Positions 34,251 to 42,956 of a stretch of 64,000 bases of DNA are shown here, piece by piece. The stretch covers positions 62,001 to 126,000 of the forward strand of contig NZ_NOYD01000014.1 in assembly GCF_002258315.1 (NCBI RefSeq), given 5' to 3'. A program made the position numbers and the translations under genes. The notes below the pieces were generated by a model, which ran no database searches, was not told where the DNA came from, and was given only the letters and a program-made list of their open reading frames with translations. Source of the stretch: Rhodococcus sp. 06-462-5 (lineage in GTDB: Bacteria > Actinomycetota > Actinomycetes > Mycobacteriales > Mycobacteriaceae). Numbering within the stretch: the stretch's first letter is position 1; the number at the start of each line of letters is the position of its first letter.

Positions 34251-35006
34251 GTGTCGTCGACTAGAGGTGCCTCGACGCCGCTGCATTCGACACTGTTGCG
34301 TGCGAGGCGTCGGGTAGAGGCCGTGATTGCCTGCGGTGGTCCGCAGATCGTCTTTCAGCCGATCGTTCGAGCTGGTGACGGTGCGATCGAGGGATACGAG
34401 GCTCTTTCTCGTTTTCCGGCCGGCGGCGGTGACACCGAAGCGTGGTTTGCCGATGCTGCGCACTGTGGCCTGGGGCCCGCACTCGACAGATCGGCGGCGC
34501 TCAGAGCACTGGAAGAATCCGCTCGTCTGCCGAGCGGGCCCTTCGTTGCGGTGAATCTCAGCGCTGCAACGCTGTTGGTCGACTCGGCTCTGGTCGATGT
34601 ACTGCTCGATGTCGGGCGGCGTCGGCCATTGGTTGTCGAGATCACCGAACATGCCGCCCTCGTCGACGAGAACGCGGTGGTGTCCGTCCTGGCCGAACTT
34701 CGACGCGGCGGGGTGGCCGTGGCGGTCGACGATCTGGGATCGGGGTACGCGGGAATGCGGCATCTCGTCCTGCTCGAACCCGAGATCGTCAAACTCGATG
34801 CCTTCGTCGTCCACGAGATGAAGGCGAACCGGGCGAAGATGGCTCTGGCCGAACTGGTGCTCGAGTTCGCGCGCAAGACCGGCGCCCGATGCGTGTTCGA
34901 GGGTGTGGAGACCGACGAGGACCTCGCGGCGGCCATGTCGATCGGGGCAGACTTGCTGCAGGGCTACCGAATCGGCCGCCCTGCAGCGGTGGATCTGTTT
35001 GTTTGA
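34251..35006 (+). CDS. Stand-alone EAL-domain c-di-GMP phosphodiesterase
   Basis: This 251-residue protein is almost entirely an EAL domain. The catalytic set is complete: EAL at 50-52, Asn102 (VNLS), Glu130 (EITE), Asp160-Asp161 (DDLGSGYAG), Lys181 (VKLD), Glu217 (EGVE) and Gln237 (QGYRIGRP). It is therefore predicted to hydrolyse c-di-GMP. There is no GGDEF, sensor or membrane part. The GTG at 34251 opens the frame 45 bp after the lipase stop. An effect on polysaccharide or lipase production is possible but not shown by the sequence. Confidence 0.85.
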   Translation: MSSTRGASTPLHSTLLRARRRVEAVIACGGPQIVFQPIVRAGDGAIEGYEALSRFPAGGGDTEAWFADAAHCGLGPALDRSAALRALEESARLPSGPFVAVNLSAATLLVDSALVDVLLDVGRRRPLVVEITEHAALVDENAVVSVLAELRRGGVAVAVDDLGSGYAGMRHLVLLEPEIVKLDAFVVHEMKANRAKMALAELVLEFARKTGARCVFEGVETDEDLAAAMSIGADLLQGYRIGRPAAVDLFV

Positions 35007-35014
35007 GGCGGTGT

Positions 35015-35626
35015 TCAGTGGCTGCGGGCCGAGAAGCTCTTCCGCTTCGAGGCCTCACGCGCCACTACTTCCTCGGCAGCGACGATGACGACGTCCACAT
35101 CGGAGCTCTTCACGACGACCACGCCGTCTGCGTCGGCGACGATGACGTCGCCGGGGCAGACGACGACGCCTCCGAGCGCCACCGGCTCGTCGAGCCGGCC
35201 CGGCCCGTTCTTGTACGGTCCTGCCGGTGTGACACTTCGGGCGAACACGGGTAGTCCCAGTTCGGCCAATGCGTCGGCGTCGCGGACGGCACCGTCGATG
35301 ACGAAGCCCGCAATACCCAAAGATTTGGCGCGGATCCCGATGAGATCGCCGATGAGGGCGCGGGTGTCGTCGCCCGAGCCGTTGACGACGATGACGTCGC
35401 CGGGGCGGGCGTCGTCGAGAGCCTTGTGGATGTAGAGGTTGTCGCCCGACCGGGTCCACACGGTGTAGGCCCGCCCGGTGACTGCTGCCCCGGCCCAAAT
35501 CGGTCGGAGGCCGGCGATGATGCCGAAACGTTCCTGGGCATCGCCTACGTTGGCCGCGGGCACTCGAGAGAAGCGTTCGATCATGTCGTCGGATACGGCA
35601 GTGGCGGAATAGGTTTCGGTACTCAT
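35015..35626 (-). CDS. RraA-like aldolase/decarboxylase
   Basis: This 203-residue protein has the RraA/HMG-CHA aldolase fold. The metal/substrate motif lies at GDLIGIRAKSLGIAGFVIDG, followed by AVRD. Such enzymes cleave 4-hydroxy-4-methyl-2-oxoglutarate or 4-carboxy-4-hydroxy-2-oxoadipate, or decarboxylate oxaloacetate. It is the last gene of the TctBAC transporter operon, 23 bp after TctC, so it probably cleaves the imported carboxylic acid or a product. It should be distinguished from the RNase E regulator RraA, which shares the fold. Confidence 0.85.
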   Translation of the reverse strand: MSTETYSATAVSDDMIERFSRVPAANVGDAQERFGIIAGLRPIWAGAAVTGRAYTVWTRSGDNLYIHKALDDARPGDVIVVNGSGDDTRALIGDLIGIRAKSLGIAGFVIDGAVRDADALAELGLPVFARSVTPAGPYKNGPGRLDEPVALGGVVVCPGDVIVADADGVVVVKSSDVDVVIVAAEEVVAREASKRKSFSARSH

Positions 35627-35649
35627 GAGATCAATGCCTTTCGGGTGTC

Positions 35650-36642
35650 TTATTGCTGGTCGGCGAGCAGTTCGGCGATGATCGGCTCGATCTCGGTTTC
35701 ACGCTGTTCCCACAGGGTTTCGACGTCAGCGCCGGAGACCCAATCGGGTTGTGTCGCTGCGCCGGTCAGCTTCTCGGCCACGGTCGGGTCGGCCAGCGCG
35801 GTCTCGAGGGCGTTCTGCAGCGTGGTCATCGTCGCGTCCGGGGTGCCTGCGGGGGCACTGATGGCGAAGTTGTTGGTCATGAACGGGGCGTCGAATCCTT
35901 CGCTCGCCAGCGTCGGTACGTCGGGGATGAGCTTGTTTCGCTCCTCGGTGAGTACCGAGAGGATGTTCACTTCACCCGAGGCGAACTGGCCGTAGAAGCT
36001 GGACACTCCGCCGAGGGCGAAGTCGGTTTCGCCGGAGACCAGTGCCGAGATCTTGTCCGCACCACTGTTGTAGTGAACGATGTTGAAGTCCAGGCCCAGA
36101 GTGTCTTCGAGGGTGCGCAGGTTGACGTGATCGTCGCCCGCACGGGAATCGGTGCCCACCGTGATGGTGCCCGGGGTGGCCTTCACGGCATCGAACAGTT
36201 CGCCGATGTTCGCGTAGGGGCTGGACTTGTTGACCCCGATCACGATGTCGTTGGACGCGAACGACCCGATGGGGGAGAAGCTTTCACGATCGAAGCCGGC
36301 CTTCTTGCTCGGGTCCAGGTATCGCCCGAGGATCGACGGAATATTGGTGAAGCCGATGGTCTCGCCGTCCGGCTTGGCGTTGGCCAGGTAGTTCAGTCCG
36401 ACGACCTGGCTGCCGCCCTCTTTGTTGACCACTTTGACCGGGACTCCCAGCTCGGCTTCCATGGCCGGTGCCATGATGCGGGCCAGGATGTCGTTGCCTG
36501 CGCCTGCGGCGGACGGGACGACCCATTCGACAGTGGCACCGTCACGTGGGAACGGTGCTCCCGAATCGGTTGTGCCCCCGCTACATCCGGCAATCAGTGC
36601 GGCGGTGGAGATGGCCGCAACGAGGATGGGTAGTTTTTTCAT
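35650..36642 (-). CDS. TctC-type tricarboxylate-binding lipoprotein
   Basis: This is a 330-residue extracytoplasmic solute receptor of the tripartite tricarboxylate transporter family. The signal ends in lipobox AGC with Cys20. The body has WVVPSAAGAGNDILAR, GFTNIPSILGRY and the typical Bug-protein C-terminal lobe. It captures a di- or tricarboxylate for TctAB. Its ATG overlaps the TctA stop as ATGA. The B-A-C order differs from the usual C-B-A order. Confidence 0.9.
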   Translation of the reverse strand: MKKLPILVAAISTAALIAGCSGGTTDSGAPFPRDGATVEWVVPSAAGAGNDILARIMAPAMEAELGVPVKVVNKEGGSQVVGLNYLANAKPDGETIGFTNIPSILGRYLDPSKKAGFDRESFSPIGSFASNDIVIGVNKSSPYANIGELFDAVKATPGTITVGTDSRAGDDHVNLRTLEDTLGLDFNIVHYNSGADKISALVSGETDFALGGVSSFYGQFASGEVNILSVLTEERNKLIPDVPTLASEGFDAPFMTNNFAISAPAGTPDATMTTLQNALETALADPTVAEKLTGAATQPDWVSGADVETLWEQRETEIEPIIAELLADQQ

Positions 36643-38162
36643 GAGACGGGCTCCTTGATGGGGTGGTTCGCGGTGGCGCGGCGGGAGAGGATGCGAGCCA
36701 GGACGGGGCGCAGCATTCCGAACAGAACGGCTGCGATGAAGACGAGCAGGAGAACCTTGTTGATGGGGCCTTCGACGAAGACTCCGTAATCACCGCGGGA
36801 CAGTGACAGTGAGCGCTGAAAGTTCTCTTCCAGCAGTGGCCCGAGGATCAGCGCCAGGACGAGGGGTGTGAGCGGAATCTTGGTGAGGTGGAACAGGTAT
36901 CCGACGACGCCTGCGCCGAGCATGATGAAGATGTCGAAGACGCTGCCGTTGATGCTGTAGACGCCGAGGAACATGAAGGCCAGGATCATCGCCATCAGGT
37001 AGTGGAACGGGATCTTCAGTACAGCAATCCACAGACGAACCAGCGGCACGTTGAGAATCAGCAGGATGATGTTGCCGACGAGGAAGCTGGCGATGATGGT
37101 CCAGGCGACCTCGGGGTTGTCGCGGAACAACAGTGGGCCGGGGATCAGACCGTTGATGGTGAAGGCGCTGGCCATGATGGCGACCGTGGCGGAGGTAGGG
37201 ATACCGAGGGTGAACAGTGGAATCATCGACGACAGCGCGAGCGCGTTGTTGGCCGATTCCGGTCCGGCGACACCCTCGACGGCACCCTTGCCGAATTGCC
37301 CGGGACGCTTGGTGAGCTTCTTCTCCATTGCGTAGGACGCCAATGAGGTTGCGGCACCCGGAGATCCGGGGAGCAGGCCCATGAAGAAGCCGATGATCGA
37401 TCCGCGCATCGTGGGGCCTGCAGACCGGGTGATGTCGGTCTTGGTGGGCAGCAGCTTGCCGACGGCGAGTGGTCGTCGGCCGGCACCTCCCGCCGAGCGG
37501 GCCTGGATGAGGATCTCGGTGAGGCCGAAGCAGCCCATCACGACGGCTACGAGTGCGACGCCGTCGAACAATTCCGGCATGCCGAACGTGAATCGCTGGA
37601 CGCCTTGGCCTGAGTCGATGCCCACCGACGCGATGGCCAGTCCGAGTCCGACGCTGATCAGGGCTTTCGCGGGGTTGTTGCCCGAGAAGCTGGTGATTAG
37701 GGCCATGCCGAGCAGTGCGACGAGAAACAGTTCGGGAGCGCCGAATTCGAGTGCGAATCGGCTGAACGGGGCGACGACGACGAATCCGATGACGCCGACC
37801 AGTCCGCCGACGAACGACGCGAGTGCGGCGACGACGAGAGCGGGTCCGCCGCGTCCACTCTTGGCCATCTCGTAGCCGTCGAGCGTGGTGGCGATGGACG
37901 ACGCCTCACCCGGAATGCGCAGCAGTACTGCGGTGACGGTGCCGCCGAACGCGGCACCGTACAGGATGGCGGCGAGCATGATCAGCGCTGTGGTGGCGTC
38001 GAGTCCGAAGGTGATCGGTATCAGCAGTGATACCGCCGCGGCGGGACCGAACCCGGGGAGGACACCGACGAGCATCCCGAGCACGCAGCCGAGTAGTGCG
38101 AACAGCAGATGCGTCGGAGTCAGGACGTTGACGAAGCCTGCCATCAGATCGGGAAATCCCAT
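36639..38162 (-). CDS. TctA-type large membrane subunit
   Basis: This 507-residue polytopic protein is the large permease subunit of a tripartite tricarboxylate transporter. Family features are GVLPGFGPAAAVSLLIP near the N-terminus and the internal repeat-like GLLPGSPGAATSLASYAMEKK. About twelve membrane segments are expected. It uses an ion gradient to import the carboxylate handed over by TctC. It lies between the tctB and tctC genes with a three-base gap and a four-base overlap. Confidence 0.92.
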   Translation of the reverse strand: MGFPDLMAGFVNVLTPTHLLFALLGCVLGMLVGVLPGFGPAAAVSLLIPITFGLDATTALIMLAAILYGAAFGGTVTAVLLRIPGEASSIATTLDGYEMAKSGRGGPALVVAALASFVGGLVGVIGFVVVAPFSRFALEFGAPELFLVALLGMALITSFSGNNPAKALISVGLGLAIASVGIDSGQGVQRFTFGMPELFDGVALVAVVMGCFGLTEILIQARSAGGAGRRPLAVGKLLPTKTDITRSAGPTMRGSIIGFFMGLLPGSPGAATSLASYAMEKKLTKRPGQFGKGAVEGVAGPESANNALALSSMIPLFTLGIPTSATVAIMASAFTINGLIPGPLLFRDNPEVAWTIIASFLVGNIILLILNVPLVRLWIAVLKIPFHYLMAMILAFMFLGVYSINGSVFDIFIMLGAGVVGYLFHLTKIPLTPLVLALILGPLLEENFQRSLSLSRGDYGVFVEGPINKVLLLVFIAAVLFGMLRPVLARILSRRATANHPIKEPVS

Positions 38163-38165
38163 GAC

Positions 38166-38762
38166 TCACAACCCCCAATCAGCGAGGAACGGAATGGAGG
38201 AAGCCGGCAGGGCGGTGCCGAGCCAGACGTCGAACACCAGCCGGGTGGCCAAGGTGGTGGCCACTGCGACGCCGACGGCGACCACCGGGGTGCGCTTGCC
38301 GACGAACGTCAACACGACGGCGAGCATCAGCGCCATGGACAGCGTGTAGCCGAGTGTGGGGAGAACCAGTGCGGCTCCGGCGATCGCGGCAACGACCACT
38401 CCGATTCTGATCCAACCGGCGCGGTCGGGCAGTTCGGCCTCGTCGGCGTCCTCCTCGTTGTCACTGGAGAGGAATGCGACGGCCGCGGAGGTAGCAGGTT
38501 CGAGTTCGGAATCCGGTTCGGGCGCGCTCGTTCGCGGTGCTCGGACGAGCTGAATTGCCCACATCGCACCGCCGAGGATCATGCCGAGGCCGCCCACCAA
38601 AGGCAGGAAGCCCGCCCCGACGCCAGGGTCGGCTGTGACGCCGTACCCGGTTGCCATGGTGACCGTCGCCAGGCCGACGACGAGGGTCGCGCCGAGCACG
38701 ATCCATTCGATCGTGTGTTGTGTGCCGAGCAGTACCTTCACGGCCTGCCGCCTTTCTGACAT
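38166..38762 (-). CDS. TctB-type small membrane subunit
   Basis: This 198-residue protein has four hydrophobic segments in the TctB pattern (two near the N-terminus, an acidic central loop EPDSELEPATS...NEEDADEAE, and two near the C-terminus). It is the first gene of the Tct operon and is divergent from the RpiR-family regulator. It forms the transporter together with TctA. Confidence 0.85.
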   Translation of the reverse strand: MSERRQAVKVLLGTQHTIEWIVLGATLVVGLATVTMATGYGVTADPGVGAGFLPLVGGLGMILGGAMWAIQLVRAPRTSAPEPDSELEPATSAAVAFLSSDNEEDADEAELPDRAGWIRIGVVVAAIAGAALVLPTLGYTLSMALMLAVVLTFVGKRTPVVAVGVAVATTLATRLVFDVWLGTALPASSIPFLADWGL

Positions 38763-38851
38763 ATGTTCGGATGCGGCCTGAGAAGGTCGGCCGGGTTGCT
38801 GTGCTGTGGATCACTTGCAATCTTGCACAGGTTTACAGGATTGTGGTTGAG

Positions 38852-38867
38852 TGTGTCAACAGACACA
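38852..38867. promoter_or_regulatory. Candidate RpiR operator
   Basis: TGTGTC-AACA-GACACA is a perfect 6-4-6 palindrome in the 121-bp divergent promoter between tctB and the RpiR-type gene, 16 bp before the latter's ATG. It would allow autoregulation and control of the transporter. Confidence 0.5.
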
Positions 38868-38883
38868 GTGGAAAGTGGAGGGT

Positions 38884-39723
38884 ATGAGCTTCCGAACAGT
38901 GGTGGCGAGTAGCGGCAAGTCGCTGAGCGCGTCCGAAAAACGGGTCATTGCGGTGCTTCTCGGCGAGCCCGAGCCGTCGAGTCTGCGCGCAGCCCCAGTC
39001 GCGGCCCGCGCGCAAACTCACGAGTCGACCGTCGTGCGGTTGGCGCAGAAGCTCGGATACAGCGGCTTCCCGGACTTGCGCGCGGATCTCGAACGCGACA
39101 ACCCCGAACCCGTGACCGCATCGGCTCTGATGCGCAGCGATACGGGTCACGAACTGGCTGTCTTCGCGCGCGACGAGGCCCGTGCACTGGAGCGGTTGTC
39201 GAGCTTCATCCCGCAGGAGCAGCTGGTGGACGTGGCGTCCTCCATTCATCGGGCGCGGGTGGTCTACCTGTTCTCCAAGGCCGACGAACGCCCGGCCCTT
39301 GATATGCTGGCCCGCCGTCTCCGCCGACTCGGTCTTGTCGTCGTCGAGCTCGGTCTCGGGGGAAAGGACCTCGCCGAGCGGTTCGTCAGCTTCACCGAGG
39401 ATTCCGTCCTTATTGCGTTCGCGCTGCGCGAGGCACCGTCTCAGCTACCTGCTCTGGTCCGTGAAGCGGAACGACGCGGCGGCACGTCGATCCTGATCAG
39501 CGATGCGCCGGGATATCACTTCCGGCCCGCGCCGACGCATCTCCTCGTCGCGCAACGCGGAGACGATTCCGAGTACAACACTCTCATCATTCCCATCGCC
39601 ATTGCGTACGCACTGCAGTTGGCAATCTTCCACCTCGATCCCGATCGGTACGGGGCGGTGCGCGACGACATCAACGACGTGTCGAGGTTGGTCGGAGGAA
39701 CCGACGAAATTCCCTTGCGCTGA
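38884..39723 (+). CDS. RpiR-family transcriptional regulator
   Basis: This is a 279-residue regulator with an N-terminal winged helix (THESTVVRLAQKLGYSGFPDL) and a SIS domain (about 115-240) that usually binds a phosphosugar or small acid. The ATG at 38884 has GGAGG just upstream. It is divergent from the TctBAC-RraA operon and probably controls it. Its stop overlaps the MFS gene start as TGATG. Confidence 0.88.
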   Translation: MSFRTVVASSGKSLSASEKRVIAVLLGEPEPSSLRAAPVAARAQTHESTVVRLAQKLGYSGFPDLRADLERDNPEPVTASALMRSDTGHELAVFARDEARALERLSSFIPQEQLVDVASSIHRARVVYLFSKADERPALDMLARRLRRLGLVVVELGLGGKDLAERFVSFTEDSVLIAFALREAPSQLPALVREAERRGGTSILISDAPGYHFRPAPTHLLVAQRGDDSEYNTLIIPIAIAYALQLAIFHLDPDRYGAVRDDINDVSRLVGGTDEIPLR

Positions 39724-40892
39724 TGGCTTCTCGTGATTCCGTTGCTCTGACCGTTCAGGCGACGACTGCGCAGGCCGGGTGGGTCGGGGTGCGGTTGATG
39801 ATCGGTTATCGGGCGATCGCCGAGGGGGCCGACACTCGAACGCTGGCGGTGATCGCGGCATTGTTCGCCGCGCCCGCGGTGTTGGCGGCCCTGCCGATCG
39901 GGCGCATCGCAGACAGGTTCGGCGGACCGGTGGTGATCGTATCGGGAATCGTTCTGTGCTCGATCGCAACCGGTGTACTCGTTGCGTTTTCGGCAATGTG
40001 GGCGTTGCTCGCGTGCACGGCCGCGTTCGGTCTGGGCAATCTTCTGATCATGATCGGGCAGCAGGCGTTCGTTGCACACGTCCATGTCGACGGCAAAAAC
40101 GAAAGTGCCTTCGGCGCATTGACGGCCGCCGCGTCGATGGGTCAGTTGGTCGGGCCGCTCGCGGTGACGGCCGTCGCGTCGAGATTCGGCGGCGCGAGCG
40201 TCGAGAGTCCGAACACGACGGCAGGCATCCTCACTGCCGGTGCGTTCACCGCGGTAGCGCTCCCCACCGCACTGTTCTTGATGCTCGGCCGCAACCACAT
40301 TCGCGCGCAGCAACCTGCCGAGGGGGAAGCATCGGGGTTGAAATTGCTGAAGCTGCCGGGCATGTGGCAGTCGTTGACGGTCAGCGGCGCAGTGCTGGTG
40401 ACGGTCGATCTGCTCTACGCCTTCGTGCCGGCGTGGGCCGTCGAGCGTGGGGTGTCGGTGACGACGGTGGGGTGGCTGCTGGCGTTGCGTGCCGGGGTGT
40501 CGGTGGTCAGCCGAGTGGGGCTCGGCAGACTCGATGCGAAGTTCGGTCGCACCGTGCTGCTCAATGTTTCGCTGACGGCGGGCGCGATCGCTCTCGCAGT
40601 GCTGCCGTTCGTGCAGGCAGTCGGAGCAATCGGAGTCATGATTGCACTCGGCATCGCGTTGGGTATTCCGCAGCCACTGACCATGTCGTGGGTGGTGTCG
40701 ATCGTGCCGAAATCCACGCAGGGGGAGGCGTTGGGATTGCGGATGTCCGCCAATAGATCTGCCCAGATTCTCATCCCACTGATTGTCGGTGCCATCGCCG
40801 GGCCATTCGGGGTGACGGGCATTCTGCTCGGTAATGCGCTGGTGCTCGGGGGATCGATCGTCGCGGCCTCGCATCCGAGGAGTCGAGGCTGA
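39723..40892 (+). CDS. MFS transporter
   Basis: This 389-residue polytopic protein has about eleven or twelve membrane segments and the MFS loop GRIADRFGG after the second. The C-terminal half carries GLGRLDAKFGR as the equivalent loop. It could export or import a small organic compound. Start-stop overlap with the RpiR gene indicates co-transcription, so it may be a second transporter or an efflux valve for the carboxylate pathway. The substrate is unknown. Confidence 0.85.
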   Translation: MASRDSVALTVQATTAQAGWVGVRLMIGYRAIAEGADTRTLAVIAALFAAPAVLAALPIGRIADRFGGPVVIVSGIVLCSIATGVLVAFSAMWALLACTAAFGLGNLLIMIGQQAFVAHVHVDGKNESAFGALTAAASMGQLVGPLAVTAVASRFGGASVESPNTTAGILTAGAFTAVALPTALFLMLGRNHIRAQQPAEGEASGLKLLKLPGMWQSLTVSGAVLVTVDLLYAFVPAWAVERGVSVTTVGWLLALRAGVSVVSRVGLGRLDAKFGRTVLLNVSLTAGAIALAVLPFVQAVGAIGVMIALGIALGIPQPLTMSWVVSIVPKSTQGEALGLRMSANRSAQILIPLIVGAIAGPFGVTGILLGNALVLGGSIVAASHPRSRG

Positions 40893-40893
40893 C

Positions 40894-41328
40894 TCAACTG
40901 GAGCGGGTCAGCATCTTCACGTGCGGAATTCCCGCTTCCAGGTATTGCTCTCCCACTCGAGCGAATCCGAAGCGCCCGTACCACTTTTCGAGGTGCGCTT
41001 GCGCGGAGATTTCGACCACCCCGGGGTATGCCTTCAGTGCGGCCTCGACGAGTTCTCCCGCATAACCGCGGCCACGCCCCTGAACGGCGGTGGCGACGCG
41101 GCCGATGTGGACCGTGTCCTCGACGAGGACGCGGAGGGTGGCCACCACCTCGCTGCTCTCGTCCTGTATCCAGAACAACTCCGTCGTCGGAAGCAGATCT
41201 GCACCATCGAGTTCCGCCTCGTCGACGATCTTCTGCTCGTGCACGAACACAGCGACCCGAAGCGCCATGATGCGGTACAGGGTGTTCGGTGCCACGTCCG
41301 CAAGCGGTGCATGGTGGAGATTCGACAC
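40894..41328 (-). CDS. ElaA-like GNAT N-acetyltransferase
   Basis: This 144-residue GNAT protein contains LYRIMALRVAVFVHEQ and the acetyl-CoA-binding segment VQGRGRGYAGELVEAAL, as in ElaA. The GTG at 41328 is chosen because it aligns with the short N-terminus of ElaA proteins. A GTG 17 codons upstream is also open, and neither has a strong ribosome-binding site. It lies one base from the convergent MFS gene. The acceptor amine is unknown. Confidence 0.82.
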   Translation of the reverse strand: MSNLHHAPLADVAPNTLYRIMALRVAVFVHEQKIVDEAELDGADLLPTTELFWIQDESSEVVATLRVLVEDTVHIGRVATAVQGRGRGYAGELVEAALKAYPGVVEISAQAHLEKWYGRFGFARVGEQYLEAGIPHVKMLTRSS

Positions 41329-41407
41329 GGAGGTCCATTCTTGGCGGGGGGTGCTGCCTGGATCGGGCGATTCTCCCACGTCGCCCGGTGTCGGCTCGCA
41401 CCGAATG

Positions 41408-42124
41408 TCAGTGCGGTGGGATCAACAAGTGAACTCGCTCCACGAGCCCCAGTGCGGTGGCCGCGTCCGCGCCCTCGAATACCGCTGTGTGGATCCCTCG
41501 CATGGCCCCGGTGAGGAGGTGCGCGGTGGCGACGATGTCTGTGTCGCTGCGGATCTGTTGTGCTTCCGTCGCGGCCCTCAGTAATTGTGCAATGGCATCG
41601 ACGAAGCTGTCGTGCCAGCGTTCTGCCGAGCCCTCGGATCTCGGTACTCCGAGATTGCGGAACAGTACGTGGGTGCGCGGGGTGTCGTAGATGCTCGCTG
41701 CCGCGATATGGAGAAATGTCTGTAGTTGCTCGAGTGGGGTGTGCGGCCAGCTGGCTGCTGCCGATTTCTCGTGGATGCGGCCGATCAGCACGGTGGCGGC
41801 GTCGTCAACGGCGGCCTGGAAGAGTTCACGTTTGGTGGGAAAGTGGTGGAACGCGGTTCTCGGCGCGAGACCGCAACGGAGAGCGACACTTTCGATCGTG
41901 ATGTCGGCGTAGTCGGAGTCTCGTAATAGTTCCTGGGTGGCCTCGATCAGTCGGGCCGCTGCAGGCCCGGGTTCGTCGGTAGCCGAAGACCCGGCCCATC
42001 GATAGAGCGTCGTGGTGTGGATGCCCAGCGAAGTGGCCACGGCTGCCGGGCTCTCGGAACCGCCGAAAGCACGGGCGACAGCTTCCTGCCGATCGGCGAG
42101 TGTGAATCTGGAGACCCTGGCCAT
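41408..42124 (-). CDS. TetR regulator with an extra N-terminal helix-turn-helix
   Basis: This 238-residue protein has a normal TetR helix-turn-helix at about 58-104 (ITIESVALRCGLAPRTAFHHF) and ligand domain. It is preceded by a separate predicted helix-turn-helix at about 9-44 (ESPAAVATSLGIHTTTLYRWA) of the transposase/Xre-like kind. Two DNA-binding units in one TetR chain are uncommon. It lies 46 bp downstream of the SDR gene in a NmrA-SDR-TetR operon and probably controls it. Confidence 0.85.
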   Translation of the reverse strand: MARVSRFTLADRQEAVARAFGGSESPAAVATSLGIHTTTLYRWAGSSATDEPGPAAARLIEATQELLRDSDYADITIESVALRCGLAPRTAFHHFPTKRELFQAAVDDAATVLIGRIHEKSAAASWPHTPLEQLQTFLHIAAASIYDTPRTHVLFRNLGVPRSEGSAERWHDSFVDAIAQLLRAATEAQQIRSDTDIVATAHLLTGAMRGIHTAVFEGADAATALGLVERVHLLIPPH

Positions 42125-42170
42125 GGTCGTGACACTACATTCCTCGTCAGGTGCCGAGTCCGGCTCGAAC

Positions 42171-42956
42171 CTAGTGGAGCATCCGCGCGAGGGCGGGCAG
42201 TAGAACTCGTGCGGGGACGAGACCCGCCGCGATTGCCTGAACGGTGTTTCGCCGGCCCGAGATCACCTGCGGCCGAGACCTCTTGGCGTCGAGTGCGCGC
42301 AGTGCAGTGGCCACGACCTCGTTCGGTGTTTGATAGGTGCCGGTCGCTGCGGCGGAGTCTCCGATGACATCGAAGAACTCGGTGCGGGTCGGGCCAGGAT
42401 TGAGTGCGAACACCCTGACTCCGTTCTGTGTCGATTCGTACCACAGGGACTGGCTGAAGCTCAGCACGAACGCTTTGGCGGCCGCGTACACCGCGAGCGA
42501 GGGAACGGGCTGGAAAGCCGTCGTGCTGGCCACGTTGACGATCGTCCCGTCCCTGCGGTCGATCATGTCCGGAAGGAACGCCGAGCAGATGTCCACGACA
42601 GCGCGGATATCGACGGCGATGAGGCGCTCGAAGTCGTCGGCATCGCCGTCTGCGAATGTTCCCTGTACGGCGAACCCTGCGTTGTTGACGACGAGATCGA
42701 TCTGCTCGGGCACGATCTCGCGCAGTCGTCGTCCGCTCGCTTCCTCGGACAGGTCCCAGGCCACTGTGCGGCAACGGATTCCGTGTTCCTGCTCGAGCTC
42801 CTTCGCCAGAGCGGTCAGTCGGTCTTCCCGTCGGGCGACGAGTACGAGATCGGAGCCCCGTGCCGCCAGCGCCCGGGCGAACTCGGCACCGATTCCGGAA
42901 CTCGCGCCGGTGACCAAGGACCGGCCGGGACGGTACCGAGAACCTCGGCCGATCAT
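42171..42956 (-). CDS. Short-chain dehydrogenase/reductase
   Basis: This 261-residue classical SDR has the cofactor motif TGASSGIG (16-23), NNAG and the active site Ser plus YAAAK. The region after the active site (LNPGPTRTEFF) is also typical. It reduces a carbonyl or oxidises an alcohol with NAD(P). The ATG overlaps the stop of the NmrA-like gene as ATGA. The substrate is unknown. Confidence 0.9.
   Translation of the reverse strand: MIGRGSRYRPGRSLVTGASSGIGAEFARALAARGSDLVLVARREDRLTALAKELEQEHGIRCRTVAWDLSEEASGRRLREIVPEQIDLVVNNAGFAVQGTFADGDADDFERLIAVDIRAVVDICSAFLPDMIDRRDGTIVNVASTTAFQPVPSLAVYAAAKAFVLSFSQSLWYESTQNGVRVFALNPGPTRTEFFDVIGDSAAATGTYQTPNEVVATALRALDAKRSRPQVISGRRNTVQAIAAGLVPARVLLPALARMLH

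Noticed and set aside
36639-38762. Possibility that the large membrane protein and its partner are a TRAP transporter
   Set aside because: The subunit sizes (507 and 198 residues with four segments) and the TctA-type motifs fit the tripartite tricarboxylate family instead.
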